Assembly (NCBI RefSeq): GCF_003326795.1 | Contig: NZ_JPWI01000020.1 | Location: forward strand, 1 to 46,907 | From: Thalassospira profundimaris | GTDB taxonomy: Bacteria; Pseudomonadota; Alphaproteobacteria; Rhodospirillales; Thalassospiraceae | DNA length: 46,907 bases | Direction: 5' to 3' | Shown: piece after piece, positions 15,787 through 25,187 of the stretch | Layout: every line of letters starts with the position of its first letter | How positions within the stretch are numbered: position 1 is the first letter of the stretch | Translations under genes and position numbers: made by a program | The notes under the pieces: generated by a model | Told to the model about the DNA's origin: nothing | The model's input: the letters and a program-made list of their open reading frames with translations, nothing else | Databases searched by the model: none

Positions 15787-16857
15787 TCACGCAGGGTTTG
15801 CGACAAAAGGACCGTTTGCCGGACGGCCAAGCAGGAAACCCTGAACATAGTCGACATCATGTTCGATCAGGAAATCGAGTTCTTCCTGACGTTCGATCCC
15901 CTCGGCGATCACTTCAATTTCAAGCTGCTTTGCAAGCGCGATCAGTTTGCTGACGATGGCCTGTTTGTAATTGTCGTGATCGACATGGTCGACCAGCTCA
16001 CGATCAATCTTGATGATATCCGGGCGTAATTCCGGCAGCAAATTAAGCGTTGAATACCCCGAGCCAACATCGTCAAGTGCGACCCGGAACCCCGAACTGC
16101 GATAGGATTCAAGGATGGCGCTCAGATGCGCTGTGCTGCGGACCTTTTCCGTTTCAATAACTTCAAAAACAACGTTTTTGCGATCAAGTTCGCATTCCTC
16201 GACAACCTCGATTGTTGAACGCAGGCAGGAATCCGGATCATAGATCGAGCTTGGCGTGAAGTTGATGAACAGGTTGCCGTTGATCCCGGCTTTGGTGGCA
16301 TTTCGCACATTGGCGGCACGTGCAGCGCGGTCAAGTTGAAACAGCAAGGTTGCTGATTGTGCCGCATCAAACAACTGACCCGGATTAATCACCGTTCCAT
16401 CCGGTGCTGCGCCGCGAATAAGGCATTCATGCGCAAAAGGAACGTTGAAGTTATTGATCGGGAAAATCGGCTGAAACACGGAATTAAGCCGATTGTCGCG
16501 CAACAGATCGCCAAGCCATTCGGCCCCGATTGCAGCACGGATGGCATTGAGGCTGGTCAGACGCGCAATATCGTCAATCTCCGGGGTCCGGTTTTCGGGC
16601 ATGATCAATGCCTTGGTATCAACAAGCTCCTCGGGCAGGAGGTCTTTTGCAATTGCATCAATCAGTGCGCGCAGGCCGGGGCGGCTATATTTGATGGAAA
16701 GTGTTGCGACCGACGGTGACTTTTCGACATCCAGACTGATCGACTTTGCCCCGGCCAGTATTTTTCCCGTCGTGTGGGCAACAGGCGGCCACAAAAACAG
16801 CGTTCCGGTTTGGGGGGCAATTTCGGGTATGGAGTCACACTTTTCGCAATAGGTCAT
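15787..16857 (-). CDS. EAL-domain cyclic-di-GMP phosphodiesterase
   Basis: A 356-residue cytoplasmic protein. The C-terminal 240 residues are an EAL domain that keeps the catalytic set: Glu144 (in a changed ECL motif, HECLIRG), Asn199, Glu232, the pair Asp262-Asp263 (LDDVGSGYS), Lys283, Glu319 and Gln339. It should therefore hydrolyse c-di-GMP. The first 110 residues are not a recognised sensor; they start with a CxxC pair (Cys4, Cys7), which may bind metal or respond to redox. ATG at 16857 has GGAGG five bases upstream, better than the GTG directly before it. It converges on the TetR gene with only nine bases between. Confidence 0.86.
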   Translation of the reverse strand: MTYCEKCDSIPEIAPQTGTLFLWPPVAHTTGKILAGAKSISLDVEKSPSVATLSIKYSRPGLRALIDAIAKDLLPEELVDTKALIMPENRTPEIDDIARLTSLNAIRAAIGAEWLGDLLRDNRLNSVFQPIFPINNFNVPFAHECLIRGAAPDGTVINPGQLFDAAQSATLLFQLDRAARAANVRNATKAGINGNLFINFTPSSIYDPDSCLRSTIEVVEECELDRKNVVFEVIETEKVRSTAHLSAILESYRSSGFRVALDDVGSGYSTLNLLPELRPDIIKIDRELVDHVDHDNYKQAIVSKLIALAKQLEIEVIAEGIERQEELDFLIEHDVDYVQGFLLGRPANGPFVANPA

Positions 16858-17178
16858 CACATCCTCCCCGGTTGTTTTCGCCTTACGACATCGTCACTTG
16901 CCGTTTTGTCGTACATTTGAATGTTGTGTTTTATAGCATACGGGACCGGGGGCCGAAAAGTTTGTCCATATAATAAATATAATTATCAAGGCTATAGGTT
17001 GTCATGTCGCAATAAACGGCACGCAGACCTGGAAAGTTTCAGACGGGATTTGATGGAGTAACCTGCTGACGGGCAGGCGATTAATGCTGCTTGACGTCTC
17101 TTGGCTTGATATTGTTTTGTCAGGTTTGATGGGCAGCCAAGTACTGGTCAGATAGCGATCCAAGGATCAGAGAAAGTA
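16858..17178. other. Non-coding divergent gap
   Basis: About 320 bases between the EAL and AraC genes. An A/T-rich stretch (16965-16990) lies in the middle. TTGACG occurs at 17094-17099 but without a convincing -10 partner. No RNA gene or clear operator was found. Confidence 0.45.
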
Positions 17179-17997
17179 ATGCAATACAGTCTGCGGCAAT
17201 ATCGGGCGCAAGCCGAAAGCCACAGCCACAGTGACTTCCACCAGATCATTATCTCTGATCTCGGGCGGCTTGAGCTTGAGATCGAGGGACGTGGCGGTGA
17301 AGTCTGTGGCCGTCAGATGGCATTTGTCGAAGCTGGCCGGACCCATGCATTCCGGGCCGAGGGGCTGAACCGTTTTCTTGTACTTGACGTCGATATTGAT
17401 CTGGCCCGTCGAACCGGGATTGAGGCACTTTGGCAGAAAACTGCGCACGCATCTGCATATCTTGAAGTTCTTGCCGGACATCAGTCCGGGCTGCTTGGTT
17501 TGTTAAACGGTTATCAGGACTGCGATGTAATCGGTTTGTCAGGCAGGTCATTGAATGCGGCCAATGATGCGGGGAACGATATTGTCGTTCGTCTGCGTCA
17601 GATATTGTCTCATAGCCGACAGGCCCCGGGCGGCAGTTATTCGGCACTGGATGGTGTTCCGGCACGTCTTGTCCGCGTGGCCGCCTGGGCTGAAACGCGG
17701 TTGGGTGATAGTATCTCGATCTCCGACATGGCGCGGATCGCCGCACAGTCGGAAAGCAGCCTGTTTGCCGCGTTTCAGCGCTATTTCGGGGCCAGTCCGA
17801 TGCGCTGGCTTGCGGAGCAACGGTTGCAGACAGCGCGGGCGATGCTGCGCGACGCTGATATTGATCTGTCGATTGGCGACATTGCCAATTCCGTCGGATA
17901 TCAGGATCAAAGTGCGTTTTCCCGTGCGTTTTCCCGGCGGTTTGGCTGTGCACCGGTTCTGGTGCGCAGTCAGAACCCCAATGCTGCCGATGCCTGA
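17179..17997 (+). CDS. AraC-family transcriptional regulator
   Basis: A 272-residue protein with an N-terminal cupin-like sensor (HSHSDFHQIIIS early, then an EAGRTHAF segment) and a C-terminal AraC DNA-binding domain: first HTH around ISISDMARIAAQSESSLFAAF, second around LSIGDIANSVGYQDQSAFSRAF, ending in RRFGCAPVLVR. Cupin-AraC proteins often control an adjacent exporter, and a DMT transporter gene follows 115 bases later on the same strand. The ATG at 17179 has only a weak AGAGAAAG site upstream. Confidence 0.84.
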   Translation: MQYSLRQYRAQAESHSHSDFHQIIISDLGRLELEIEGRGGEVCGRQMAFVEAGRTHAFRAEGLNRFLVLDVDIDLARRTGIEALWQKTAHASAYLEVLAGHQSGLLGLLNGYQDCDVIGLSGRSLNAANDAGNDIVVRLRQILSHSRQAPGGSYSALDGVPARLVRVAAWAETRLGDSISISDMARIAAQSESSLFAAFQRYFGASPMRWLAEQRLQTARAMLRDADIDLSIGDIANSVGYQDQSAFSRAFSRRFGCAPVLVRSQNPNAADA

Positions 17998-18112
17998 TTT
18001 CCCCGGCGTTTGGTCATTTCACAGTGTATGAAGCCCGAAATTCGGAGTTTGGGCAAAGACGGATTTGAAAATTCCCTGCATCTTCCGGTTCGCCTTGAAC
18101 GAAATCCGGACG

Positions 18113-19027
18113 ATGAAAATGACAAACGGGATTGAAAAACGAACGGCAACATTAATCGGTGTTCTGGCCGTCCTTTTATGGTCGTTGCTTGCGTTATTTA
18201 CCACTGTGGTTGCCGCGATCCCGCCCTTTCAGCTCGTCAGTCTGTGCTTTTCGATCGCCAGTATCCTGAGCTGTATCTGGATTACCCTGCGTGGAGGCAG
18301 CGTTTTCAGGGCATTGCGACAGCCCGTCGGGGCTTGGATGCTTGGTGTGGCGGGGCTGTTTGGCTATCATTTTTTCTATTTTGTGGCACTGGCAAATGCG
18401 CCGGCTGTTGAAGCCAGCCTGATTGCCTATCTCTGGCCGCTTTTCATCGTTTTGTTCTCAGCACTCCTTCCGGGGGAAAAGCTGCGCTGGCATCATGTTG
18501 CCGGTGGCCTCCTGGGACTTTCGGGTGCGGTTTTGCTGGTCAGCAAGGGGCAGGGGCTATATTTCGATCCGGCTTTTGCGCTGGGTTATGGTGCGGCGAT
18601 GGTCTGTTCATTCCTGTGGTCTGGTTATTCGGTTTTGAACCGGCGTTATCGTGACGTTCCTGTTAACGCGGTCTGCGGATTTTGTGCGGGGGCAGCGGTG
18701 CTTGGCTTTGTCACCCATGGCATGTCAGAAGTCTGGGTCTCGCCGGATTTTTCCCAGTGGATGGCGATCCTTGGTCTCGGTCTTGGTCCGGTGGGTGCGG
18801 CATTCTTTGTCTGGGATTACGGCACCAAGCATGGCGATATCCAGATACTTGGTGTTGCATCCTATGGCGCACCGTTGCTGAGCACTTGCTTCCTGATCAT
18901 CTTTGGCAAGGCGCTGGCAACGCCGGTTGTGATTGCGGGTTGCATCCTGATTGTTGCGGGTGCGGTCCTCGCATCCCGGGAACTTTTGTTTCGGTCAAAG
19001 AGCAGGACCAATTTTCAGCAACCTTGA
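18113..19027 (+). CDS. DMT-superfamily exporter, YddG-like
   Basis: A 304-residue membrane protein with ten predicted helices. The segment ANAPAVEASLIAYLWPLFIVL and the overall pattern resemble the YddG aromatic/neutral amino acid exporters more than the general EamA group. The second half contains GPVGAAFFVWDYGTKHGDIQILGVASYGAPLLS, cut here to its key parts WDYGTKHGD and SYGAPLLS, which also fits that group. The frame is open from a TTG at 18065, but ATG at 18113 sits just before the first helix. It probably works with the AraC gene upstream. Confidence 0.82.
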   Translation: MKMTNGIEKRTATLIGVLAVLLWSLLALFTTVVAAIPPFQLVSLCFSIASILSCIWITLRGGSVFRALRQPVGAWMLGVAGLFGYHFFYFVALANAPAVEASLIAYLWPLFIVLFSALLPGEKLRWHHVAGGLLGLSGAVLLVSKGQGLYFDPAFALGYGAAMVCSFLWSGYSVLNRRYRDVPVNAVCGFCAGAAVLGFVTHGMSEVWVSPDFSQWMAILGLGLGPVGAAFFVWDYGTKHGDIQILGVASYGAPLLSTCFLIIFGKALATPVVIAGCILIVAGAVLASRELLFRSKSRTNFQQP

Positions 19028-19242
19028 TTTTTAACCCGGTTTTGCAAGGCGTTCTGCTGTGGCTCCGCTTTCCGGAGCAACTAAAGGTAGAAAATGTATC
19101 TACTGTTGCCATGTTGTCACATTTCCGTGATTTTCGACATGAGAGCGGCTATTTGTGCTGTGCGGCATTTATAAATGAACTATAGTCGGTTTGTGCTTGG
19201 GGAGGGGGCGTGTAACTCAGATACGCATCCAGGGACAAACGA

Positions 19243-21015
19243 ATGACGCAGCTACAAAACGATGTTGCCAGGGATCTGAAAAAGGCAATGTCTGCAGCCG
19301 AATTTGACGAGGCTGCCAGGATTGGCGTCCGCATTTTACGGAGCCATCCCAAACGGACTGACATCCAGATAATGACCGCTGTTAGCGAGTTGCAAGGTTC
19401 AAATCCTGCTGCCGCTGGTGCGCGTTTGCGCAAGCTGTTCCGAACTGTCCCGACAGATCACAAACTGTTTGGGGCTATTGCGCAGAATCTTTTGCAATAT
19501 TCGTATATTGTAAATGACTTCTGTTCATTCGAGTCGCTTATTGAACAGCGCCTCCGTGCTGCGCCGCAGGATGACTTTCTGGCCTTTATGCTGGGGGATG
19601 TGATTTTCCGGGGAGAAGTTTCTACAAGTCCGGGAAAATGTATCGCGCCGAAATTTGATCGCGCTGTTGAAGTGCTGAAATCAATTTCCGGGCACAGCCA
19701 TTATTTTGATGAAGCCCAGAAGTTGCTGGCACGCATTCACTTGCATCAGGAACGCCATGACCAGGCTTTCGAACTGCTTGAAAAGGCGGTCGATCGTGCC
19801 CCCGAGAATCTGGATTTGCAGATTTTTCTGGCGTCGAGCTATGCGATGGCAGGCAAGGTTGAACAGGCTGTCGCAAGAAGTCTGTCTGTCCTTGCGAAAC
19901 GGCCGGGATATTGCGCGCAACCCTATGTGATTATCTCGTTCGTCCGTCCGCAAGCGATGCCTTCTGATGCGACGGCTCGGCTTGATGCGATCCTTGATGA
20001 TCCGACGTCTGGTGGTGCCGAAAAATACGGGGCAGCTTATGCTTTGGCCAAGATTGCCGAGACTGGTGGCGATATGCAAAAGGCCTTTGACTATTACAGC
20101 AAGGGCCATGCCGCCAATCGCGCTGCACGTCCGTTTGATATGGATCGCGAATTGCGCGAGATGGAGGCATTGGTAGAGCTGGCTCATCAGGGGGCCGCTG
20201 ATGATATAAGTATCGCAGATATTGCTGCGCTTGATGCCAAGGGACCCAAACCGATCTTTGTTCTTGGCATGCCGCGTTCGGGGACAACCCTGACCGAGCG
20301 TATTCTGGGGGCTCATTCCGATGTATATGCGGCGGGCGAAATCGGCGACTTTGCCAAGGCTGTTATCGAAACAGTTGGAACCGGTTCAATTTCCCAGCAG
20401 TTGTCACGCATCGATGACAAGGCAGCCCGAAAAATCAGAAAGCAATATCTCGATGCATTAAGAGTTTATGCACCAGACAAGGCTTTTGTGACCAACAAGA
20501 CGCCCGCCAACTTTTTGCGTACCGAGATGATCCGGCGCATTTTCCCCGATGCACCGATTATTCATACCCATCGTCATCCCTTGGCAACCTGTCTGTCGAT
20601 CTATACGACGCCATTCGCCATCCCGATGCGCTACTCGGACGATCTTGGTGAACTTGCCGATTACTATCGTGCCTATGTTGATCTGATGAATGTGTTCTTT
20701 GAAACAGATCGCACCGGCATGCTTTATGATCTGTCCTATGAGGATCTGGTGACAGACCCGGTTGCTGTTGCCAAGGACTGCCTTGCCCATTGTGGTCTGG
20801 ATTGGCATCCCGGATGTCTTGAATTCTATAAGACAGACCGGACAGCCGCGACGGCAAGCATGATCCAGGTCCGTCGCCCGATCTTCAAAGACTCGCTGGG
20901 CAAATGGCAGCGGTTTGAACCCTATATCGGTGCGTTGGCCAAGCTTGCCGATGCGGGGGAAGATGCAAAGGTCAATACAGCCCGGAAATCATCGCGCAAA
21001 GCGGTTGCCGCGTGA
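19243..21015 (+). CDS. TPR-repeat sulfotransferase
   Basis: A 590-residue protein without a signal peptide. Residues about 1-300 are helical repeats of TPR type (for example YFDEAQKLLARIHLHQERHD and AFELLEKAVDRAPENLDLQ). Residues about 335-570 form a sulfotransferase domain with the PAPS 5'-phosphosulfate loop PRSGTT (344-349) and the 3'-phosphate motif around HTHRHPLATCLSIYT (441-455). The family moves sulfate from PAPS to an acceptor; this bacterial TPR-fused form resembles the tyrosyl-protein-sulfotransferase-like group, but the acceptor is unknown. A related but distinct protein is encoded at 29521-31281. The ATG follows CCAGGGACAAACG. Confidence 0.85.
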   Translation: MTQLQNDVARDLKKAMSAAEFDEAARIGVRILRSHPKRTDIQIMTAVSELQGSNPAAAGARLRKLFRTVPTDHKLFGAIAQNLLQYSYIVNDFCSFESLIEQRLRAAPQDDFLAFMLGDVIFRGEVSTSPGKCIAPKFDRAVEVLKSISGHSHYFDEAQKLLARIHLHQERHDQAFELLEKAVDRAPENLDLQIFLASSYAMAGKVEQAVARSLSVLAKRPGYCAQPYVIISFVRPQAMPSDATARLDAILDDPTSGGAEKYGAAYALAKIAETGGDMQKAFDYYSKGHAANRAARPFDMDRELREMEALVELAHQGAADDISIADIAALDAKGPKPIFVLGMPRSGTTLTERILGAHSDVYAAGEIGDFAKAVIETVGTGSISQQLSRIDDKAARKIRKQYLDALRVYAPDKAFVTNKTPANFLRTEMIRRIFPDAPIIHTHRHPLATCLSIYTTPFAIPMRYSDDLGELADYYRAYVDLMNVFFETDRTGMLYDLSYEDLVTDPVAVAKDCLAHCGLDWHPGCLEFYKTDRTAATASMIQVRRPIFKDSLGKWQRFEPYIGALAKLADAGEDAKVNTARKSSRKAVAA

Positions 21016-21084
21016 CCTGACGGGGGCTTCGGGGTAGAAGGTATTCTGATATAAAAAAAGATACCGACAAAACCGGAGCACCCC

Positions 21085-22059
21085 ATGACCCTGTCCATTC
21101 CAAAGGCCGAGCTTCATCTTCATCTTGAAGGTGCGCTGACGCCGGCACTGGTGCGAACCTTTGCCAAGCGCAATAACCTGACCCTGCCCGATGACATTTA
21201 TGATGCGCAGGATCGTTATATTTGGGGTGACTTCCCGGAATTTCTCAAAAGCTTTGACAAGGCCAGTGCTGCAATCCGCACCAAGCAGGATTATTCGGAT
21301 CTGACCTGTTTCTATCTGACTGAACAGGCCAAGGTTGGAGCACTTTATGTCGAACTGTTCTGCTCGCCGACCCATGCGGCTGAATGCGGTTTGTCATATG
21401 ACGAACATCTTGAAGCGGTGGTTGACGGCATTGACCGTGCCGAGAAAGAAACCGGCATCATTGGCCGGATCATCATGACCTGTGTGCGGCATGTCGGCGG
21501 CGATATCGCGGTCAAGGTCGCCAGGGAAACCGCAGATTGCGGGCATCCCTATATTGTCGGATTTGGCATGGGCGGGAATGAAAGCATGTTCTCGCAGGAG
21601 ACATTCTATCCGGCCTTCAAAATCGCGGCGGATGCGGGGCTGGGCTGCACCACCCATGCGGGCGAGGTACAAGGTCCGCAAAGTGTCTGGGACGCGATTG
21701 ACAAGCTTCCTGTGACCCGTATCGGACACGGGGTCCGTTCGATCGAGGATCCGAAACTTGTCGAAACACTGGCAAAGCGCGGTATCGTTCTGGAAGTTTG
21801 CCCGGGATCGAACATTTCATTGTCGGTTTATCCCGATTATGCGTCCCATCCGCTGCGCAAGTTCCATGATTCCGGTGTGAAGGTCACACTCGGGTCTGAT
21901 GACCCGCCCTTCTTCCATACCAGTCTGGCCGAAGAATATCAGCGCGCCAAGGATGTGTTCGGTTTTAGTGACGCCGAGTTGCTCGGCGTGACCCGCACGG
22001 CAATTGAGGCTGCTTTTGTCGATGATGCCACCAAGGCGAAATTGCTCGCAAAGCTGTAG
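21085..22059 (+). CDS. add: Adenosine deaminase
   Basis: A 324-residue metal-dependent hydrolase of the adenosine/AMP deaminase family, acting in purine salvage (adenosine to inosine). The zinc and catalytic residues are visible: HLH at 11-13, His191 and Glu194 in THAGE, His215 in IGHG, and the Asp pair in SDDPPFF (271-277). The length is normal. Some relatives of this fold deaminate adenine instead, and the sequence alone does not settle this. A GGAG site precedes the ATG. It ends at a bidirectional terminator shared with the PhyH gene. Confidence 0.83.
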   Translation: MTLSIPKAELHLHLEGALTPALVRTFAKRNNLTLPDDIYDAQDRYIWGDFPEFLKSFDKASAAIRTKQDYSDLTCFYLTEQAKVGALYVELFCSPTHAAECGLSYDEHLEAVVDGIDRAEKETGIIGRIIMTCVRHVGGDIAVKVARETADCGHPYIVGFGMGGNESMFSQETFYPAFKIAADAGLGCTTHAGEVQGPQSVWDAIDKLPVTRIGHGVRSIEDPKLVETLAKRGIVLEVCPGSNISLSVYPDYASHPLRKFHDSGVKVTLGSDDPPFFHTSLAEEYQRAKDVFGFSDAELLGVTRTAIEAAFVDDATKAKLLAKL

Positions 22060-22080
22060 TTTGTCGTTGGTATGCCTAAT

Positions 22081-22128
22081 CAAAAAGAAAAGATCGCCCA
22101 CTGTGATCAACGGGCGATCTTGATGTTT
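22081..22128. terminator. Bidirectional intrinsic terminator
   Basis: AAGATCGCCC (22090-22099) and GGGCGATCTT (22112-22121) form a perfect 10-bp stem. On the minus strand it is followed by TTCTTTTTG, a good U-tract for the PhyH gene; on the plus strand a shorter GATGTTTT follows for add. Confidence 0.85.
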
Positions 22129-22142
22129 TCAGGTGCCGCGTT

Positions 22143-23114
22143 TTACCAAGGCGTCTTACCCAGAATTTTCTCGCCAAGCGATGTCAGTTCGGCGCGTTCA
22201 TAGCGGGTCTGTTCCCAGTTGCGCGGATCTCCGGGGAATGCATAGCCGCGGGCTGGAAGGCGCTCGGACCAGCTTTTAACACGCCAGTCCACAAGGTCCT
22301 GTTCTTCGGGGGTCGCAGGTGCCATTGAGATATATTGCGCAATGCGGGCCTGATCAGACCGGTTGGCGCGAATGCCGTGCGCCAGCAAGCTGTTGAAAAT
22401 CACCAGATCACCGGCCTTCATGGCGATGCGTTTGGGCTGATAGGGGATCGTGTCCATGTCCGGGCGGAACGGATCACGATCGGCCGGTGCGGATTTGCGC
22501 CATTCTTCGAAATTGGCGAAAAGGTCCGGGACACACTGGAAGCCGCCCATGTCATCGGTGGTATCAACAAGTGACAGTACGCCCTGCACATTGATTGGCA
22601 GCGGGTTGGCACTGGTGTCTGCATCCCAGTGAATGAAACCGTCAAACGTCCGAGAACCCTTGTTCGGGGTGTTCAGATTGGCGCGGTCAATCGAAACCCA
22701 AAGGTCGGTGCGATCCCAGATATCGACAAACGCATCATAAACACGCTGGGTCTGGCGGTTATCCCAAAGTGTCTGGTGATTATAAATCTCGACCATGCCG
22801 GAATTGTTGAGTTCCTTCATTGCATTGTCGCGCATTTGCGGGCGATTCCAGCTTTCCGGATCATCGGGATCCATTTCCTGGAACTCCCACAAAAGATCGA
22901 CCGTAGCGCGGACCTGTTTTGCAGGAACAGCATTGGGGACAACGACATAGCCATAAGTCTGCCAGTGGGCAAAGTCGTCTTCGGACAACACACGAAGCGG
23001 CAGTTTCTTTTCAAGGTCGCGCAATTGCGTGCCGCTGACTTCCCTGGTGGATGCATTTCCCGGGCGGTCGCTGTTGGGCGTCATCGTTGCGCTTGGCGTT
23101 GCGAGCATGGACAT
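22143..23114 (-). CDS. Phytanoyl-CoA dioxygenase (PhyH) family protein
   Basis: A 323-residue Fe(II)/2-oxoglutarate oxygenase. The iron triad is seen as His162-x-Asp164 (IHWDAD) and His246 (LLAHGIRAN), with an arginine about eleven residues after the last histidine that could hold 2-oxoglutarate. The sequence lacks the ectoine hydroxylase EctD signature, so despite the Ehu-like importer elsewhere in the window this is not ectD. The substrate is unknown. GGAGGA precedes the ATG. It is transcribed away from an AraC gene, which probably controls it. Confidence 0.83.
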   Translation of the reverse strand: MSMLATPSATMTPNSDRPGNASTREVSGTQLRDLEKKLPLRVLSEDDFAHWQTYGYVVVPNAVPAKQVRATVDLLWEFQEMDPDDPESWNRPQMRDNAMKELNNSGMVEIYNHQTLWDNRQTQRVYDAFVDIWDRTDLWVSIDRANLNTPNKGSRTFDGFIHWDADTSANPLPINVQGVLSLVDTTDDMGGFQCVPDLFANFEEWRKSAPADRDPFRPDMDTIPYQPKRIAMKAGDLVIFNSLLAHGIRANRSDQARIAQYISMAPATPEEQDLVDWRVKSWSERLPARGYAFPGDPRNWEQTRYERAELTSLGEKILGKTPW

Positions 23115-23168
23115 CAGGTTCCTCCGTCTTTCTGATTTGATCTGTTAAAATTAAAGCAGGAAGACCGT

Positions 23169-23188
23169 GTCCTGCACACTGACAGGAC
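23169..23188. repeat. Inverted repeat between PhyH and AraC genes
   Basis: GTCCTG (23169-23174) and CAGGAC (23183-23188) with an eight-base centre lie in the 143-base divergent gap, 55 bases before the PhyH start. A possible operator for the AraC protein. Confidence 0.4.
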
Positions 23189-23257
23189 GGACAAATAATG
23201 ATACTATTCGGCCAGATTGTTAGATAATTTGTTCCGTAAAGACGTGGTGCCGGTCTG

Positions 23258-24211
23258 ATGAAACTTCTGTTTGAACATGTCCAGATCGCGCCAGACCGGT
23301 CGTGGAAAGGCCTTTATCGTAATCTACTGGCGATCCCGTTTGAATGGCACTTTCACCCGGAATATGAATTGACCCTGACACTTGGCAGTTCGGGGCAGCG
23401 TTATGTTGGCGACCATATCGGCGATTATGGGGATGATGATCTGGTGCTCTTGGGGCCCAATTTGCCCCATACATGGCATTCATCAAATGCGGCTCCGCCA
23501 TCGGTCAGTCACGGCGGATTACGCGCCCATGAAGAAGCACTTCAGGTCAAGGGACGGGCAAAGGGCCATCAGGCGTTCGTATTCTGGTTTACCGCCGACT
23601 GGATCAATAGTGTCTGCAAGACCATGCCGGAACTCGCCGGGCTGGAAAAGGTTCTTGGTCTGTCCAAGCGTGGCGTGCAGTTTGACGCAGCAACTGCGCG
23701 CAAGGTCGCGGCATTTGCCCCGGCCTTTGACAAAGGCGCGCCAGCTGACCAGTTGCTGCTTTTGATCGAGGTGCTCAGAACGCTGCTTGATGCCACGAAA
23801 CTTACGCCACTTGCGTCGGATCGTTTTGATGCAGCCATCCCCGATCATGATGATGCCAGCCGGTTGGGCAGGGTGCTTGATCTGCTTCATGGCAGCTATT
23901 TCGATGCACTCAGCAGTGCCGAGATTGCCCGTCACGCCGGTATGAGCGAACGCACCTTGCGCCGTTTTTTCCAGCGCCATATGGGATCGAACATTCAGGA
24001 TTACCTGATGGGGTTGCGCCTTGGGCGGGCGGCCAGCCTGTTGCTGTCTTCTGACATGCCGGTCTATCAGGTGGCAGAGGAATCCGGTTTTCAGAATCTG
24101 TCACACTTCAATCGTCAATTCCGTCGTCACCGCAACGTTTCCCCCAGTGCATTCCGCAAGTCACGGTTTGAGGGGCAGGCTGTGCGTAATCCTGTGCCCG
24201 CGAACACCTGA
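23258..24211 (+). CDS. AraC-family regulator with cupin sensor
   Basis: A 317-residue protein. The N-terminus is a cupin (FEWHFHPEYELTLTL, then GDYGDDDLVLLGPNLPHTWHS), in which histidines could form a small ligand or metal site. The C-terminus is an AraC domain: first HTH near LSSAEIARHAGMSERTLRRFF, second near MPVYQVAEESGFQNLSHFNRQF, then VSPSAFRKS. It faces the PhyH oxygenase gene and likely induces it in response to the substrate. Confidence 0.86.
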   Translation: MKLLFEHVQIAPDRSWKGLYRNLLAIPFEWHFHPEYELTLTLGSSGQRYVGDHIGDYGDDDLVLLGPNLPHTWHSSNAAPPSVSHGGLRAHEEALQVKGRAKGHQAFVFWFTADWINSVCKTMPELAGLEKVLGLSKRGVQFDAATARKVAAFAPAFDKGAPADQLLLLIEVLRTLLDATKLTPLASDRFDAAIPDHDDASRLGRVLDLLHGSYFDALSSAEIARHAGMSERTLRRFFQRHMGSNIQDYLMGLRLGRAASLLLSSDMPVYQVAEESGFQNLSHFNRQFRRHRNVSPSAFRKSRFEGQAVRNPVPANT

Positions 24212-24232
24212 GACGTGGAATACAGCAACGAA

Positions 24233-25147
24233 CTAGCCGGGATAACGCGCCATATGGGCATCGAAGAACGCCCAGAACTGATCGCGAAAGATGTCTCTTT
24301 CCTGCAGGATTTCATGACGTGCTTCGGGAATTTCACGAATGGTTACATTCGGGTTTTTTCCAAAAAGATCTTCGGTCACCTTGTTTGAAACCACCTGATC
24401 ATTCCCGGCAAGCACCATGGTAATAGGCGGCAAGTTCTGGCCGATATCGGTTTGTTCAAGGCGCAGAGCGATATCTGTCTGGGCGCGAAAACACGCATCA
24501 AGCCACCCGGCCGAGGTGCCGCCAACCACAAGGTCGGGAGCAGCTTCAAGGATGTTGCGGCTGCTTTCGTGACGATGCGGATCGGATGTCAGAATGTTTT
24601 CAGGATCGAAATCGGCAATCGGGCTATATCCGCGTTGTCCCGGAAGATACTGTTTGTCAAAACCGTATCGGCACATCTCGCCCGACAGGATCTGTGCGGC
24701 AATTGAAAACCACCGTGGCCCACCCAGGCCAAAAAACGGGGCAACCATGACGACACTTTTCCAAAGATCGGGTTGATCCAGCATCATGGACATTGCCACC
24801 AGCCCGCCGGTTGAGTGGGTCAGCAAACCGTCACAGACAATACCGTGCTGTTCCCTGACATGGTCCAGAACGTGGCGGGTGTCGGCTTTGTAATGCGTGA
24901 TATCGCGAACATAGCCCATCGCAATATCAGGTGCCTCACGCGTAGATCCGCCGTGGCCGCGAAAATCAAAGGTTACGGTGCCATATCCGCGTTTGGCCAG
25001 ATCGCGGGCAGTTTCGCCATAGCGTTCAATGAACTCGCCACGTCCCTGAAGAATAAGAACATATCCCTTGGACGCACATGGCGGTGTAATACCGGCTCTG
25101 AGCGTGACCCCGTCAGGTGCAGTAAAGCGATCTATGGTAAAAGGCAT
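24233..25147 (-). CDS. Alpha/beta hydrolase, monoacylglycerol-lipase-like
   Basis: A 304-residue cytoplasmic hydrolase of the serine aminopeptidase S33/lysophospholipase group. It shows the LQGRGEFIERY oxyanion region, FDFRGHGGS, a nucleophile elbow THSTGG (serine in HSTGG, a variant of GxSxG), the acid near LAGNDQVVS and the histidine in EARHEIL. The start is the ATG at 25147 in front of MPFTIDRF; the frame runs on upstream to 25231 into the previous gene. It lies 40 bases behind the lipoprotein-like hydrolase on the same strand, so the two probably share a transcript. Confidence 0.83.
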   Translation of the reverse strand: MPFTIDRFTAPDGVTLRAGITPPCASKGYVLILQGRGEFIERYGETARDLAKRGYGTVTFDFRGHGGSTREAPDIAMGYVRDITHYKADTRHVLDHVREQHGIVCDGLLTHSTGGLVAMSMMLDQPDLWKSVVMVAPFFGLGGPRWFSIAAQILSGEMCRYGFDKQYLPGQRGYSPIADFDPENILTSDPHRHESSRNILEAAPDLVVGGTSAGWLDACFRAQTDIALRLEQTDIGQNLPPITMVLAGNDQVVSNKVTEDLFGKNPNVTIREIPEARHEILQERDIFRDQFWAFFDAHMARYPG

Positions 25148-25187
25148 GGGTCGGCTGTTCCGGATCAAACTGTTATCAAAGGCGACT

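Noticed and set aside
19062..19078. Hairpin GCTCCG/CGGAGC after the DMT exporter as terminator
   Set aside because: The stem is only 6 bp and is not followed by T residues.
22143..23114. PhyH gene as ectoine hydroxylase EctD
   Set aside because: The EctD signature around the iron site is missing, and no ectABC genes are nearby.
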